Origin: Candidatus Omnitrophota bacterium
GTDB taxonomy: Bacteria; Omnitrophota; Gorgyraeia; B26-G9
Direction: 5' to 3'
Length of the DNA: 32,894 nt
Assembly (NCBI GenBank): GCA_018817165.1
Contig: JAHITY010000017.1
Span: 1 to 32,894, forward strand
Part shown: positions 25,527 through 32,894 of the stretch, piece after piece
Layout: each line of letters opens with the position of its first letter
Numbering within the stretch: the stretch's first letter is position 1
Notes under the pieces: generated by a model
Databases searched by the model: none
The model's input: the letters and a program-made list of their open reading frames with translations, nothing else
What the model was told of the DNA's origin: nothing
Program-made: the position numbers and the translations under genes

Positions 25527-26597
25527 ATGACAATTTTTGATTTGATTGACGAAGTAACCGAAAAACATGCTTCAGATTTACATTTAGTTGCCGGAGCTCC
25601 GCCTGCCATGCGGATTAATGGTGAATTGTATTTTTCTGATAAAGAAAAACTTACTCCTGATGAAGTCAAACGTCTTTCTTACGCGATTTTAAATGAGCCG
25701 CGTAAAGAAAAATTTGAAAAAGAAAATGAACTGGATTTCTCCTATTCTTATTTAAATGAAAAACGCGATCTGTTCTGTCGGTTCAGAGTCAATCTTTATA
25801 TTCAGCGCAACAGTGTTGCCTTAGCCCTAAGATTCATTCCCAATCAGATTTTAAGTTTTTCCGATTTAGGTTTGCCTCCGATTTTAAAAGATATTGCCCG
25901 CAGACGCCGCGGCCTTATTCTGATTACCGGAGCAACCGGATCAGGTAAATCAACAACTTTGGCGGCAATTGTCGATTTGATAAATGCGGAACGCAGCTGT
26001 CATATTATTACTTTAGAAGATCCCATTGAATATTTTCATACCCATAAAAAATCATTGGTCTCCCAGAGGGAAATCGGTCAGGATACGGCCTCTTTTGCTT
26101 TTGCCTTAAGAGAAGCTTTGCGGCAGGATCCGGATGTGATCCTAGTAGGAGAAATGCGCGATTTGGAGACAATAAGTATTGCGATCACTGCTGCGGAAAC
26201 CGGACATCTAGTTTTAGCTACTCTACATACCACTGATGCTGTGCAAACCATTGATCGAATTATTGATGTATTTCCCCCGCATCAACAACAACAAGTTCGA
26301 ACCCAAATTTCAATTACTTTACAAGCAGTTGTTTCTCAGCAATTAATCGTTACAGCTGACGAGCAAAGCCGCGTACCGGTGGTTGAAATCATGGTGGTTA
26401 ACTCGGCAATCAGAAACCTGATCCGGGAAGGTAAAACATATCAAATTTATTCAGTTATTGAAACATGTCGGGAACAAGGCATGCAGACTCTTGATCAGGC
26501 TTTGCAGGAACTGCTCAACCGCAAATTAATCGGAACTAGTGAAGCCATGCAGGTTACTCGCGATCCGGATAATCTTAAAAAGAAATTGGCAGGCTAA
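25527..26597 (+). CDS. pilT: Type IV pilus retraction ATPase PilT
   Basis: 356 residues, the normal PilT length. All diagnostic motifs are intact: ASDLHLVAG near the N-terminus, Walker A GATGSGKSTT (135-144), Asp box LEDPIEYF, Walker B GEMRDLETI, His box ATLHTTDAVQTIDR, and the PilT C-terminal AIRNLIREGK. It powers pilus disassembly at the inner membrane. AAGGAG lies 8 nt before the ATG, and only 12 nt separate it from the degenerate paralogue, so the two are cotranscribed and probably arose by duplication. Confidence 0.95.
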   Translation: MTIFDLIDEVTEKHASDLHLVAGAPPAMRINGELYFSDKEKLTPDEVKRLSYAILNEPRKEKFEKENELDFSYSYLNEKRDLFCRFRVNLYIQRNSVALALRFIPNQILSFSDLGLPPILKDIARRRRGLILITGATGSGKSTTLAAIVDLINAERSCHIITLEDPIEYFHTHKKSLVSQREIGQDTASFAFALREALRQDPDVILVGEMRDLETISIAITAAETGHLVLATLHTTDAVQTIDRIIDVFPPHQQQQVRTQISITLQAVVSQQLIVTADEQSRVPVVEIMVVNSAIRNLIREGKTYQIYSVIETCREQGMQTLDQALQELLNRKLIGTSEAMQVTRDPDNLKKKLAG

Positions 26598-26750
26598 TAG
26601 CTGATGGTCAATGACTGATAGTAAAAGCCCTTCGACTTCGCTCAGGATAAATAAAAAAATATAAAAAAGTTTGATTTTTATTTTTGTAGTTTTTGGTTTA
26701 TTTAGGATTTAGATTTTTTAAAAACTATCGACTATTAGCTATTGACCTTA
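26594..26750. repeat. Intergenic repeat element with imperfect inverted ends
   Basis: The left end (CTAATAGCTGATGGTCAATG) and right end (reverse complement GGTCAATAGCTAATAG) are related inverted repeats. Between them lies CCCTTCGACTTCGCTCAGGA (26629-26648), a motif I know as a common dispersed intergenic repeat in bacterial genomes, plus AT-rich filler. It separates the convergent PilT and MEMO1 genes. Confidence 0.45.
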
Positions 26751-26767
26751 TGTCCTTGTGCCGAGGT

Positions 26768-28345
26768 TTACTGCAATTCTTTTTCACTAAACACTTCCGC
26801 GGAAAAAATAAATATTTCCGCTCCTTTTTTCCAGTCATCCTTGCTTAACCCTGCTTTTACACAAGTTTCAGCCAAAAACTCTTCTTTACTCCAATTATAC
26901 TCTGCGGCTACTTGCGGCAATAATAATCCTGAATTATATCCTTTGCTAACGATCAATCCATGCTTTCCCACTTGAATCAGGTTTATATCAGTGATTCGCT
27001 CAATCGGACTGATTACTGAAATTTCCAGTTCAATATTATCCAGTTCATCTTCACTCACAGGCGCAAACCGAGGATCGCGAGTTGCGGCTTGTACAGCCAT
27101 ATCATTTACCACCTTAACCAATGGCTGGTCTGATTTAATCATCCCAATACAGCCGCGCAAAGCATTATTTTTATAAATCGTAACAAATGCGCCTTTATCT
27201 TGCATCAGTTCCGGATCATCAGAACTAACAATTTGTTTTCGATTACTTTTAACAATATTAACTATTGATTCACGAGCAACACTGATCAATTCTTTTTTTT
27301 GATTGCTGTTTAGCATTAAGCCACTCCTTTGGTTTGAGTTTATTGCTAATTTCTTCGGGTTGGTAAAAATAACCGCGGCATAGCCCACAACACTGGTTTT
27401 ATCCAGACTGGGCATATAAGCTGAATCAGCAGATGTCGCGTATTTAAGCAACTGAGCATTATTTGCTTTTAGATTTATCATTACTTGGAGTAATGTAGCT
27501 ACCGCTGCTGAGCCGCAAAGTTCGCTTTTACCCTCAGACACAAAATCAAATAATTGTTTAGGCTGTAACTTTAAAATATATTCTAATGTCTGCTGATCAA
27601 TTTTATTCGCGGTAGCCAGATCATGATAATGCGATAAGTCTGTGCTGGCAATTATCAGCACATCGTCTCTATCTGCGGTTAACGCGCTTAAAGCTTGCGC
27701 TAATGATTGAGTAAATTCATATGATAATGCCGGAATAAGAATCGGAACTATTTTAAAATCATCCTGGGTTTTTTGTAAAAAAGGCAGCTGGACCTCAATC
27801 GCATGTTCTTTTTCAAAAACACTGGGATTATAAGTAAATAGTTTAGTCTCATTTTTAATTAATTGCTGCGCAAATCCCTGATCAATGCTTACCAGGCCTA
27901 AAGGAGTTTGAAAAGACCCTTGGCTGTATATCGCCGCACAATCAAGCTTAAAGTAATGTGATGGCGCGAGAATTACTATGGTCTTATATTGGTTCGGGGT
28001 AATCGCCTGATAGTTTTTGGCCGCGACTTGTCCGGAATATATATATCCGGCATGCGGACTGATAAGCCCATAGACATGATGTTTAATTATGGGTTTTTCC
28101 TCAGAATTAAGTAAAAAGTCCAGGATATTATTTAACTCAACGCGATCCTTTGGATAAAATCCTCCCGCTACATTCGGGCTCTTTATATTGACTTGATTGT
28201 TCCCAGACTGCTTGGTGTTTGTTTTGTCTATAGCCCAGCAAGGTATCGCGCCAATCAGCAAATAATTTAACACCAATCCGGTGGTAATTCCCCTTTTCAG
28301 CCATATCCATGCCTGAGAATTAAAAATCGCAAGTTTAAAACTCAT
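26768..28345 (-). CDS. Exported MEMO1-AMMECR1 fusion (AmmeMemoRadiSam B+A)
   Basis: 525 residues. The N-terminus has a hydrophobic segment ending AIPCWA, a signal-peptide pattern. Residues about 55-335 are a MEMO1 domain: AGGFYP, SPHAGYIYSG, EHAIEVQLPFL, DLSHYHD and ELCGSAAV give the His/His/Cys metal-site residues of the family. Residues about 345-525 are AMMECR1: GAFVTIY, LRGCIGM and TRDPRF. MEMO1, AMMECR1 and a radical SAM protein often occur together as the AmmeMemoRadiSam system; the radical SAM gene is not in this window. The function is not established in bacteria. AAGGA lies 5 nt before the ATG. Export of the fusion is inference from the N-terminus. Confidence 0.9.
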   Translation of the reverse strand: MSFKLAIFNSQAWIWLKRGITTGLVLNYLLIGAIPCWAIDKTNTKQSGNNQVNIKSPNVAGGFYPKDRVELNNILDFLLNSEEKPIIKHHVYGLISPHAGYIYSGQVAAKNYQAITPNQYKTIVILAPSHYFKLDCAAIYSQGSFQTPLGLVSIDQGFAQQLIKNETKLFTYNPSVFEKEHAIEVQLPFLQKTQDDFKIVPILIPALSYEFTQSLAQALSALTADRDDVLIIASTDLSHYHDLATANKIDQQTLEYILKLQPKQLFDFVSEGKSELCGSAAVATLLQVMINLKANNAQLLKYATSADSAYMPSLDKTSVVGYAAVIFTNPKKLAINSNQRSGLMLNSNQKKELISVARESIVNIVKSNRKQIVSSDDPELMQDKGAFVTIYKNNALRGCIGMIKSDQPLVKVVNDMAVQAATRDPRFAPVSEDELDNIELEISVISPIERITDINLIQVGKHGLIVSKGYNSGLLLPQVAAEYNWSKEEFLAETCVKAGLSKDDWKKGAEIFIFSAEVFSEKELQ

Positions 28346-28372
28346 AATATCCTTATCTTGTTTATATTCAGT

Positions 28373-28879
28373 TTAAACTAAATCCTTGAGATAGGGCCGC
28401 AGCCAGGTTTTTATAATAACCAAACTGGTAATTCCCGCCAAAACAACGAGTATTGCTCTTAGTCCGGCTTGATTTAAAAATAAAGCTAAAGCCATGCCGG
28501 CTGCCGGAGGATGTTCGGTATTAGTGATCACCATTAAAAATATCGACAAACCCACAGCAATTGCGCAAAAGATAACCGCGGAATGTTGATTTAAAATTTG
28601 AACATTTTGCATAAATCCCGCTATCGATATAAAATAACATAAATTTCCGATAATAACCCCAATCATGTATCCGCCAACCAGACAACGAAAGCTTGATTCT
28701 TTAGCATGGGGCATTGTAAACGCGATAAACGAACTTGCTCCTAAACTGGCGATAACCGCTGAATTGGAAACCGGATCAAGCACTAAAAGAATAATAAACA
28801 CCACGGCTGTTGCCAGCAAGCTTTGCAGGAAAAATCCCAATTTATTTTTTTTAAATTTTTCATCTAAAATTTTTAGCAT
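28373..28879 (-). CDS. HPP family membrane protein
   Basis: 168 residues with four to five membrane helices. Conserved HPP-family features are visible: SLGASSFIAFTMPHAKESS and the eponymous TEHPPAAGMALAL. Cyanobacterial and plant relatives have been linked to nitrite transport across membranes, but the family is broad and this substrate is unknown. There is no strong ribosome site. It lies 27 bp upstream of the MEMO1 fusion and 10 bp after an unknown bitopic protein, so the three may be cotranscribed. Confidence 0.88.
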   Translation of the reverse strand: MLKILDEKFKKNKLGFFLQSLLATAVVFIILLVLDPVSNSAVIASLGASSFIAFTMPHAKESSFRCLVGGYMIGVIIGNLCYFISIAGFMQNVQILNQHSAVIFCAIAVGLSIFLMVITNTEHPPAAGMALALFLNQAGLRAILVVLAGITSLVIIKTWLRPYLKDLV

Positions 28880-28889
28880 TTAATCAGTA

Positions 28890-29462
28890 TCAATCTGTAA
28901 AGTTTTTATTTTTTAAAAATGTGCTTAAGCCTAAAGCAAATAAAAGCAGCCCCAAATTGAAAAACTTGAAATCCCGCCAAGGCATTTTAAATCTCGCCTT
29001 TCGGCGGATTACCAGCGCTGCATTATAAGGAGCAATCCAATTGCCGCTGGTTTTATAACAAAGCGTTCCATTAAAACTGCTTTTAAAATCATATGTTCCT
29101 AAATGATAATACTGCCCTTCCTCTGTGCCATTGCGCCATGATCCGAACCGGAAATCATTTTTCCATGTTGTATCAATTGCTCGATTAAAATCAGTGATAT
29201 TAACGCTTAACTGAAAATCTTTATTTTCAACACGCCGGTCAGGTATTTTTATCCAAAATGAAAGATGTTCATTTTTTTTCGCGATAAAATTACCGCAAGC
29301 CGAATCTGTTTTTTGCCCGGCTAACTTTACGGTAAAAGTATACAGATCATCATATTTACTGTTAGCAATCTGAATTATCCCAAAAACAAGACTGGTTATC
29401 ATTATTGTGCTGCTGATGATAATCGCGATTACAACTAAAACTAGTTTTTCCTTTTTATACAT
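28890..29462 (-). CDS. Unknown membrane-anchored protein with extracytoplasmic beta domain
   Basis: 190 residues, not recognised. An N-terminal helix (about 7-32) and a C-terminal helix (about 168-183) bracket some 130 residues outside the cytoplasm. That part has two Cys (DSACGNF, TLCYKT) that could form a disulfide, and a pattern of alternating hydrophobic and aromatic residues (FWIKIP, GQYYHLGTY, GTLCYK) typical of a beta sandwich. Two-helix proteins of this outline are common as small membrane-tethered sensors or accessory subunits. It is first in a possible operon with the HPP and MEMO1 genes. Confidence 0.6.
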   Translation of the reverse strand: MYKKEKLVLVVIAIIISSTIMITSLVFGIIQIANSKYDDLYTFTVKLAGQKTDSACGNFIAKKNEHLSFWIKIPDRRVENKDFQLSVNITDFNRAIDTTWKNDFRFGSWRNGTEEGQYYHLGTYDFKSSFNGTLCYKTSGNWIAPYNAALVIRRKARFKMPWRDFKFFNLGLLLFALGLSTFLKNKNFTD

Positions 29463-29471
29463 AATTACCTT

Positions 29472-29755
29472 TTAATTTATCGCTGTTTCCGCAAATTCAA
29501 TTAGTTTGTTTTCACATGCTGATAAGGTTATCGTAACAATTCCAATGCTCACAAACATATTAAATAGCATGCTGATCAGGTGATAAGCATATATCCAAAA
29601 CTATTCAGCGGCAAAGTATTCATCACCGCGCTCAGAATCAGTCCAATAATAAATATTACCAGAAACATGGCGCATAGCATCCAGAAATTAGTTTTTGTCG
29701 CCTGCCAGCCGAATTTAATCGCTTATCCCGCGGAAAATCCTTTTTTAGTTATCAA
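29472..29755 (-). pseudogene. Decayed membrane-protein gene (frameshift and stop)
   Basis: On the minus strand, codons reading KKGFSAG-stop-AIKFGWQATKTNFW continue through a hydrophobic helix to SFGYMLIT-stop near 29580. A +1 shift there restores LISMLFNMFVSIGIVTITLSACENK up to TAA at 29472. The I-K-F-G-W...N-F-W start and the S-I-G-I-x-x-I-x-L end resemble a membrane-protein family I know from other bacteria (DUF975-like), where both parts lie in one frame. One in-frame stop and one frameshift imply decay. Sequencing error cannot be excluded. The ORF-track entry 29580-29777 on the plus strand is the antisense shadow. Confidence 0.45.
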
Positions 29756-29962
29756 CGCTCCTTATTTCCATTTTTAATTAACCGAGCAATACCTCTGATT
29801 ATCTTGCTCTAATTTTAGCATATTTAGTGCTTAAAGTGAAGTTTCTTTAAAAAAATTTAAATAAGGCTATTTCCTTTGTGATTTTGCTTTAAGGTCGGAG
29901 ATAAATCTCAGCTTAGTTTTAGAGCAGGCTTGATCCGAGTGCTGGAATTATTATCCAAATAC
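29756..29962. other. Non-coding gap
   Basis: I see no ORF, promoter or terminator of note; only a small GAGAT/ATCTC hairpin near 29898. Confidence 0.4.
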
Positions 29963-30304
29963 TTAAGACTGACTATGCCTATATTTGATTACTCTTACTT
30001 TTTCCATTGTAATCATTCCCTCCTCAACCGTCTGATCGAGAAAAGGCAATAGTTTATTTAGGTTCTCTTCGGTATCTACAATTTCAATAATTATTGGCAA
30101 GTCTTCGGATATTCGTAATATTTTAGCAGAGTGCATACGGCTATCAGCCCCAAAGCCCATGATTCCATGAATCACAGTTGCTCCCGCAAGTTGCAATTCT
30201 CTGGCCTCAAAGACAATTTGTTCATAAAGCGGCTTTCCTTTGTGTTTGTCCGATTCGCCAATAAAGATTCTTAAAAGCATTCCTTCTTCAGGCAATTTTA
30301 TCAT
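29963..30304 (-). CDS. DUF190 family protein (PII-like, CrcB-associated)
   Basis: 113 residues. The sequence MLLRIFIGESDKHKGKPLYEQIV and GATVIHGIMGFGADS are the DUF190 signature; the fold is PII/ferredoxin-like and probably trimeric. DUF190 genes are very often found next to crcB, as here (12 bp after the CrcB stop), so a regulatory or accessory role in fluoride export is likely but unproven. AGGA lies 7 nt before the ATG. Confidence 0.9.
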   Translation of the reverse strand: MIKLPEEGMLLRIFIGESDKHKGKPLYEQIVFEARELQLAGATVIHGIMGFGADSRMHSAKILRISEDLPIIIEIVDTEENLNKLLPFLDQTVEEGMITMEKVRVIKYRHSQS

Positions 30305-30316
30305 TTTTCCATCCTT

Positions 30317-30703
30317 TTAATGCACTGCGCTAAATAGGTAACGGCTTAAAAAATACCCGGCAAAGACAAGTATCATCCCCAGGATGAAACTGGCTAAAAC
30401 ATTTATAGCGAAAAAATTATATTCCCCATCTCGCAATAAATGAAAATTTTCGATCGAAAATGTCGAAAATGTCGTGAAAGAACCCAGGACCCCGATAAAA
30501 CAAAAAAGTTTAATATTTTGGGAAACAATTACTGACTCAAAAGCGCCCCAGAGGAATCCAATTATCAATGCCCCGATTAGATTAACGCTTAAAGTACCCC
30601 AGGGAAATCCCCCGTTAAAAAAACGCTGAATAAAACCGGAAATCCAATACCGCAACAATGCTCCGGTCGCGCCGCCAATCCCGATATAAAAAAACTTAAT
30701 CAT
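30317..30703 (-). CDS. crcB: CrcB/FluC fluoride exporter
   Basis: 128 residues from ATG 30703, with four membrane helices. Diagnostic Fluc motifs: GGATGALLRYW, GTLSVNLIGALIIGF (the pore Asn) and GVLGSFTTFSTF (phenylalanine-box and Na-site region). Fluc channels are dual-topology dimers that expel fluoride. A single gene is present rather than a heterodimeric pair. The track start (TTG 30715) lies inside the small upstream ORF; ATG 30703 overlaps that ORF's stop as TAATG. No crcB-type fluoride riboswitch sequence is apparent upstream. Confidence 0.92.
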   Translation of the reverse strand: MIKFFYIGIGGATGALLRYWISGFIQRFFNGGFPWGTLSVNLIGALIIGFLWGAFESVIVSQNIKLFCFIGVLGSFTTFSTFSIENFHLLRDGEYNFFAINVLASFILGMILVFAGYFLSRYLFSAVH

Positions 30704-30870
30704 TAAAATTTCCAATCCTGTTGATCAATTGGACCATGATATTTTTCCCAACGTCTGACCCTGTCAACAATCCGCTGCTGACGAGTATTCACCTTATTCA
30801 GGGAATTATCTTTTCTGATTTTATTTACAAACCAGATATCATGTTCTGAAGGTTTTTTCGGGCCTTTCAT
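30703..30870 (-). CDS. Unannotated 55-residue basic protein upstream of crcB
   Basis: The gap between the antiporter and crcB contains an ATG at 30870 with an open frame of 55 codons, ending TAA at 30703 and sharing one base with the crcB ATG (TAATG). It is below the ORF-track cutoff. The product is basic and Trp-containing (HDIWFVNKIRK, RIVDRVRRWEKYHG), with no membrane segment and a likely helical middle. A TATAAT lies 8 nt before the ATG, so the message would be nearly leaderless. I do not recognise the protein. The TAATG coupling to crcB and lack of gap support it being real. Confidence 0.6.
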   Translation of the reverse strand: MKGPKKPSEHDIWFVNKIRKDNSLNKVNTRQQRIVDRVRRWEKYHGPIDQQDWKF

Positions 30871-30878
30871 AATCAAAG

Positions 30879-30906
30879 ATTATATCACAGAATAATCTTT
30901 TGTAAA
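30879..30906 (-). promoter_or_regulatory. Sigma70-like promoter for the small ORF and crcB-DUF190
   Basis: On the minus strand, TTTACA and TATAAT are spaced 16 bp apart. The -10 element lies within one arm of an inverted repeat, AAAGATTAT/ATAATCTTT, which could be an operator. Confidence 0.5.
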
Positions 30907-30941
30907 ATAAAAGCTGCCCTTACCCAACACTAAACATTAAT

Positions 30942-32597
30942 TTACTTGATTGTGTTTTTTTCCAAACTCTCCTGGCGTTCCATAGTCCGAATATTTACCG
31001 ATTCAATTAATGGGAAATATTCCACGATTCCCACAATCTCTTTAGATGTAGCGTTTTTTACTACTGGTAAATATTCTAGTTCTCTTTTTTCAAAAATGTC
31101 AAAAGCTTCTCTTAATGGCTGATCCGGATACAGGATTATTCTTACTGGTTCAGCCAAATCGCGAGCCAAAATAATATTATCCAGCTGTTCTTCGCCAAAT
31201 ACATTTTTTAAATTACCCAAAGATATTAATCCAGTTAATTCGCCTTGATTATTGACAACCGGAAAATGATATGATTCTCTTTCTTTAATTGTCTGCATGA
31301 TTTTATCTAAACCAGCGTTTTCTTTTACAAAATTAAAATCCTTGCGCATAAAATCAGCAACTGTACTTGAATCGATTATATCCTCTTCCGTAACATTCCG
31401 CCAAGCTTCATCAGCTTTGGTTATAGCAATCTTCACACAGGCAGGCCCGATTAACTGAACGACAAATGTGGTTGCCGTAACAATATTCAGCACGAGCAAT
31501 CCAATTTCCTTCCCTTCCGGGCCAAGCAAACTAAAATTATGATAGACAACCATGGCTAAACCAATAGCCACTCCCGCTTGAGAAAACAAACACATCCCTA
31601 AATATTTTCTTACACTTTTCTGCGCTTTAGATAGCCAAGCACCTAAATAAGCGCCAGCCATTTTACCAAAAGTTCTGCCAAACAAATATACAATTGCCAA
31701 TGAAGTAATGCTTAGATTTAAAAATAATTTTGCCTGTAAACGCGCTCCTACTAAAATAAAAAACATTACATAAATCGGCGGACTGAAAGATTCAATAGTA
31801 TCAAATACTTTTTTACTGATTTGTGGAGCGATATTAGTAAATACAGCGCCTAAGGTCATTGCGGAGAGAATAAAATCAAGCTTGAAAAAAATTGCTAAAC
31901 CAACAGTAAAAATAATAAAAGCAAGGGAAAAAGAAAACATCAGTTCCTTGTCTTTGATTTTACGTAAAAGAGCAGACAGGGCAAACCCAGCGCAAGCGCC
32001 GATAAGGCAAGACATGCTCAGATCAAATATAGGCATTAATACACTTTGAAATAAAGAAAAATCAGAATGCGCCATCATTGATTTGGCAAAAACACTGGCA
32101 AAGCCATAGATAATCAATGCCAAAGCATCATCTAATGCAACAATCGCAAATAATGTTGTAGTTAGCGGTCCTCTGGCTTTGTATTCCCAAAGCACATCTG
32201 TTGTAGCTGCCGGAGCAGTCGCTGAAGCAATTGCCCCTAATAATAGTCCTAGATGCAGTTTTTTTGTCACTAAGGTAACCACTGCTGTAACCACGATAAA
32301 TGCCAGCATTCCTTCGCCAAACAAAATCATGTAAATCGAGCGGCCGTATTTCTTAAATACTTCTCCTTTTAACTCTGCCCCGATCCTAAAGCCAATAATT
32401 CCTAAAGCAATATTTATCAAAGGGGTGAACATCTCAATGGTTTGAGCATTCAGTATTCTTAAACCTGACTGGCCCAAAATAACCCCTACCACAATATAGC
32501 CTACGACTTGCGGGATTTTTAATTTTTTAAATAACTTACCGCCAAAAGTCCCCAAAAAAATTGATATTCCGGTTAATAAAAGTAAATTGATATTCAT
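30942..32597 (-). CDS. CPA2-type cation:proton antiporter with C-terminal CBS pair
   Basis: 551 residues. Residues 1-385 contain about twelve membrane helices of the Na_H_Exchanger fold, with the ion-binding ALDDALALI (Asp156-Asp157) and the unwound-helix region ATAPAATTDVLWEY. The two adjacent Asp residues suggest an electrogenic exchange like NapA. Residues about 410-545 are two CBS motifs (VADFMRKDF, HFPVVNNQGELTGLIS; YLPVVKNATSKEIVGIV), which bind adenine nucleotides and could gate transport by energy state. The cation (Na or K) cannot be told. GGAG lies about 10 nt before the ATG, and a consensus promoter lies upstream. Confidence 0.9.
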   Translation of the reverse strand: MNINLLLLTGISIFLGTFGGKLFKKLKIPQVVGYIVVGVILGQSGLRILNAQTIEMFTPLINIALGIIGFRIGAELKGEVFKKYGRSIYMILFGEGMLAFIVVTAVVTLVTKKLHLGLLLGAIASATAPAATTDVLWEYKARGPLTTTLFAIVALDDALALIIYGFASVFAKSMMAHSDFSLFQSVLMPIFDLSMSCLIGACAGFALSALLRKIKDKELMFSFSLAFIIFTVGLAIFFKLDFILSAMTLGAVFTNIAPQISKKVFDTIESFSPPIYVMFFILVGARLQAKLFLNLSITSLAIVYLFGRTFGKMAGAYLGAWLSKAQKSVRKYLGMCLFSQAGVAIGLAMVVYHNFSLLGPEGKEIGLLVLNIVTATTFVVQLIGPACVKIAITKADEAWRNVTEEDIIDSSTVADFMRKDFNFVKENAGLDKIMQTIKERESYHFPVVNNQGELTGLISLGNLKNVFGEEQLDNIILARDLAEPVRIILYPDQPLREAFDIFEKRELEYLPVVKNATSKEIVGIVEYFPLIESVNIRTMERQESLEKNTIK

Positions 32598-32663
32598 TTA
32601 AACAAATCTCCAATCATTCTAGATATTTAAACATCTTTTGACTATTTCAATTAAGACTAACCT

Positions 32664-32709
32664 TAACCTAAAGTGACTTAAACTAACCTAAAGTAACTCT
32701 AACCTAGAG
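32664..32709 (-). repeat. Tandem repeats in the antiporter leader
   Basis: TAACCTAAAGT occurs at 32664 and 32684, exactly 20 bp apart, and TAACCTAGAG follows at 32700. Read on the minus strand, this is ACTTTAGGTTA repeated immediately downstream of the -10, a position typical of repressor sites. Confidence 0.6.
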
Positions 32710-32738
32710 ACTATACCTGAAAACCCGCTTTTTGTCAA
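32710..32738 (-). promoter_or_regulatory. Sigma70-like promoter for the antiporter
   Basis: On the minus strand, a perfect TTGACA (32738-32733) and TATAGT (32715-32710) are separated by 17 bp. The leader to the ATG is about 105 nt. Confidence 0.8.
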
Positions 32739-32778
32739 TATTAATTCAAATTACATAGTGTCAAGAACTCTGTTGCTT

Positions 32779-32894
32779 TTACTTTGTAACCTTTATGGTG
32801 TTGGCCGGTTTAATTTCAGTTATTAAAGCATCCAGCCATCTCTTGCAACTTTGCGTATTCGGAAATCTTCTAAATGGTTTTATCCTGCGTTTTA
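32779..32894 (-). CDS. Possible C-terminus of a transposase, 5' end outside window
   Basis: A minus-strand frame is open from the window edge to TAA at 32779 and ends RRIKPFRRFPNTQSCKRWLDALITEIK before a short tail. The basic R-R-x-K-x-F-x-x-F-P-N pattern resembles the C-termini of mutator/IS256-type transposases. The following CAGAGTTCTTGACACTATG resembles terminal sequences of that group. With only 37 residues visible, this is tentative. Confidence 0.35.
   Translation of the reverse strand, partial: KRRIKPFRRFPNTQSCKRWLDALITEIKPANTIKVTK

Noticed and set aside
29580-29777. Plus-strand 65-residue ORF
   Set aside because: Antisense of the decayed membrane-protein gene; no ribosome site and composition not protein-like.
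30704-30906. Fluoride riboswitch upstream of crcB
   Set aside because: The conserved crcB-motif sequences are not seen, and the space is occupied by a small ORF.
1-32894. CRISPR arrays, tRNA or rRNA genes
   Set aside because: I saw no regularly spaced identical repeats, no tRNA cloverleaf or T-loop sequence and no rRNA-like sequence anywhere in the window.

Overview
The window is AT-rich chromosomal DNA from a Gram-negative-type bacterium. Type IV pilus genes, a periplasm-directed sulfur module and an O-antigen-ligase-like enzyme imply an outer membrane. The large secreted HEAT-repeat protein, the exported MEMO1-AMMECR1 fusion and the PilM-PilN fusion resemble what is found in uncultured lineages such as Omnitrophota (OP3) and relatives. 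That assignment is inference from gene style; no rRNA or other taxonomic marker is present.

Layout. Position 1-655 is the truncated end of an insertion sequence with a DDE integrase-type transposase and two 45-bp-spaced terminal repeats. Position 726-4070 is a large exported HEAT-repeat protein whose C-terminus carries a candidate caspase-like His/Cys dyad. Position 4186-6710 (minus) is a histidine kinase plus single-domain response regulator pair. Position 6931-11483 (minus) is a three-gene sulfur operon: an exported CstB-like persulfide dioxygenase with rhodanese domains, a YeeE half-transporter, and a second YeeE half fused to three rhodanese domains. TspO and a tiny repetitive secreted peptide follow.

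Position 12760-20412 (minus) looks like one long transcription unit. It runs from a GspH-like prepilin through a PilM-PilN fusion, PilO and PilP/GspC-like proteins into a GT4 glycosyltransferase, a WecA/MraY-like phosphosugar transferase and a Wzy_C+TPR O-antigen ligase-like protein. A divergent promoter pair (20440-20523) also drives the plus-strand set at 20633-26597: PilV/GspI-like and PilW/GspJ-like prepilins, a large PilX-like minor pilin, a degenerate PilT paralogue with an extra C-terminal domain, and a canonical PilT. Together these supply most of the inner-membrane platform, minor pilins and retraction motor of a type IV pilus, next to enzymes that could build or transfer a glycan. 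The secretin PilQ, the extension ATPase PilB, PilC, the prepilin peptidase and an obvious major pilin are not in the window.

The right part (26768-32597, minus) holds the MEMO1-AMMECR1 fusion, an HPP-family membrane protein, an unknown bitopic protein, a decayed membrane-protein gene, a DUF190/CrcB fluoride-exporter pair preceded by an unannotated 55-residue ORF, and a CPA2-type cation:proton antiporter with CBS domains. The antiporter has a consensus promoter and tandem repeats in its leader. The far right edge may be the end of a second insertion sequence.
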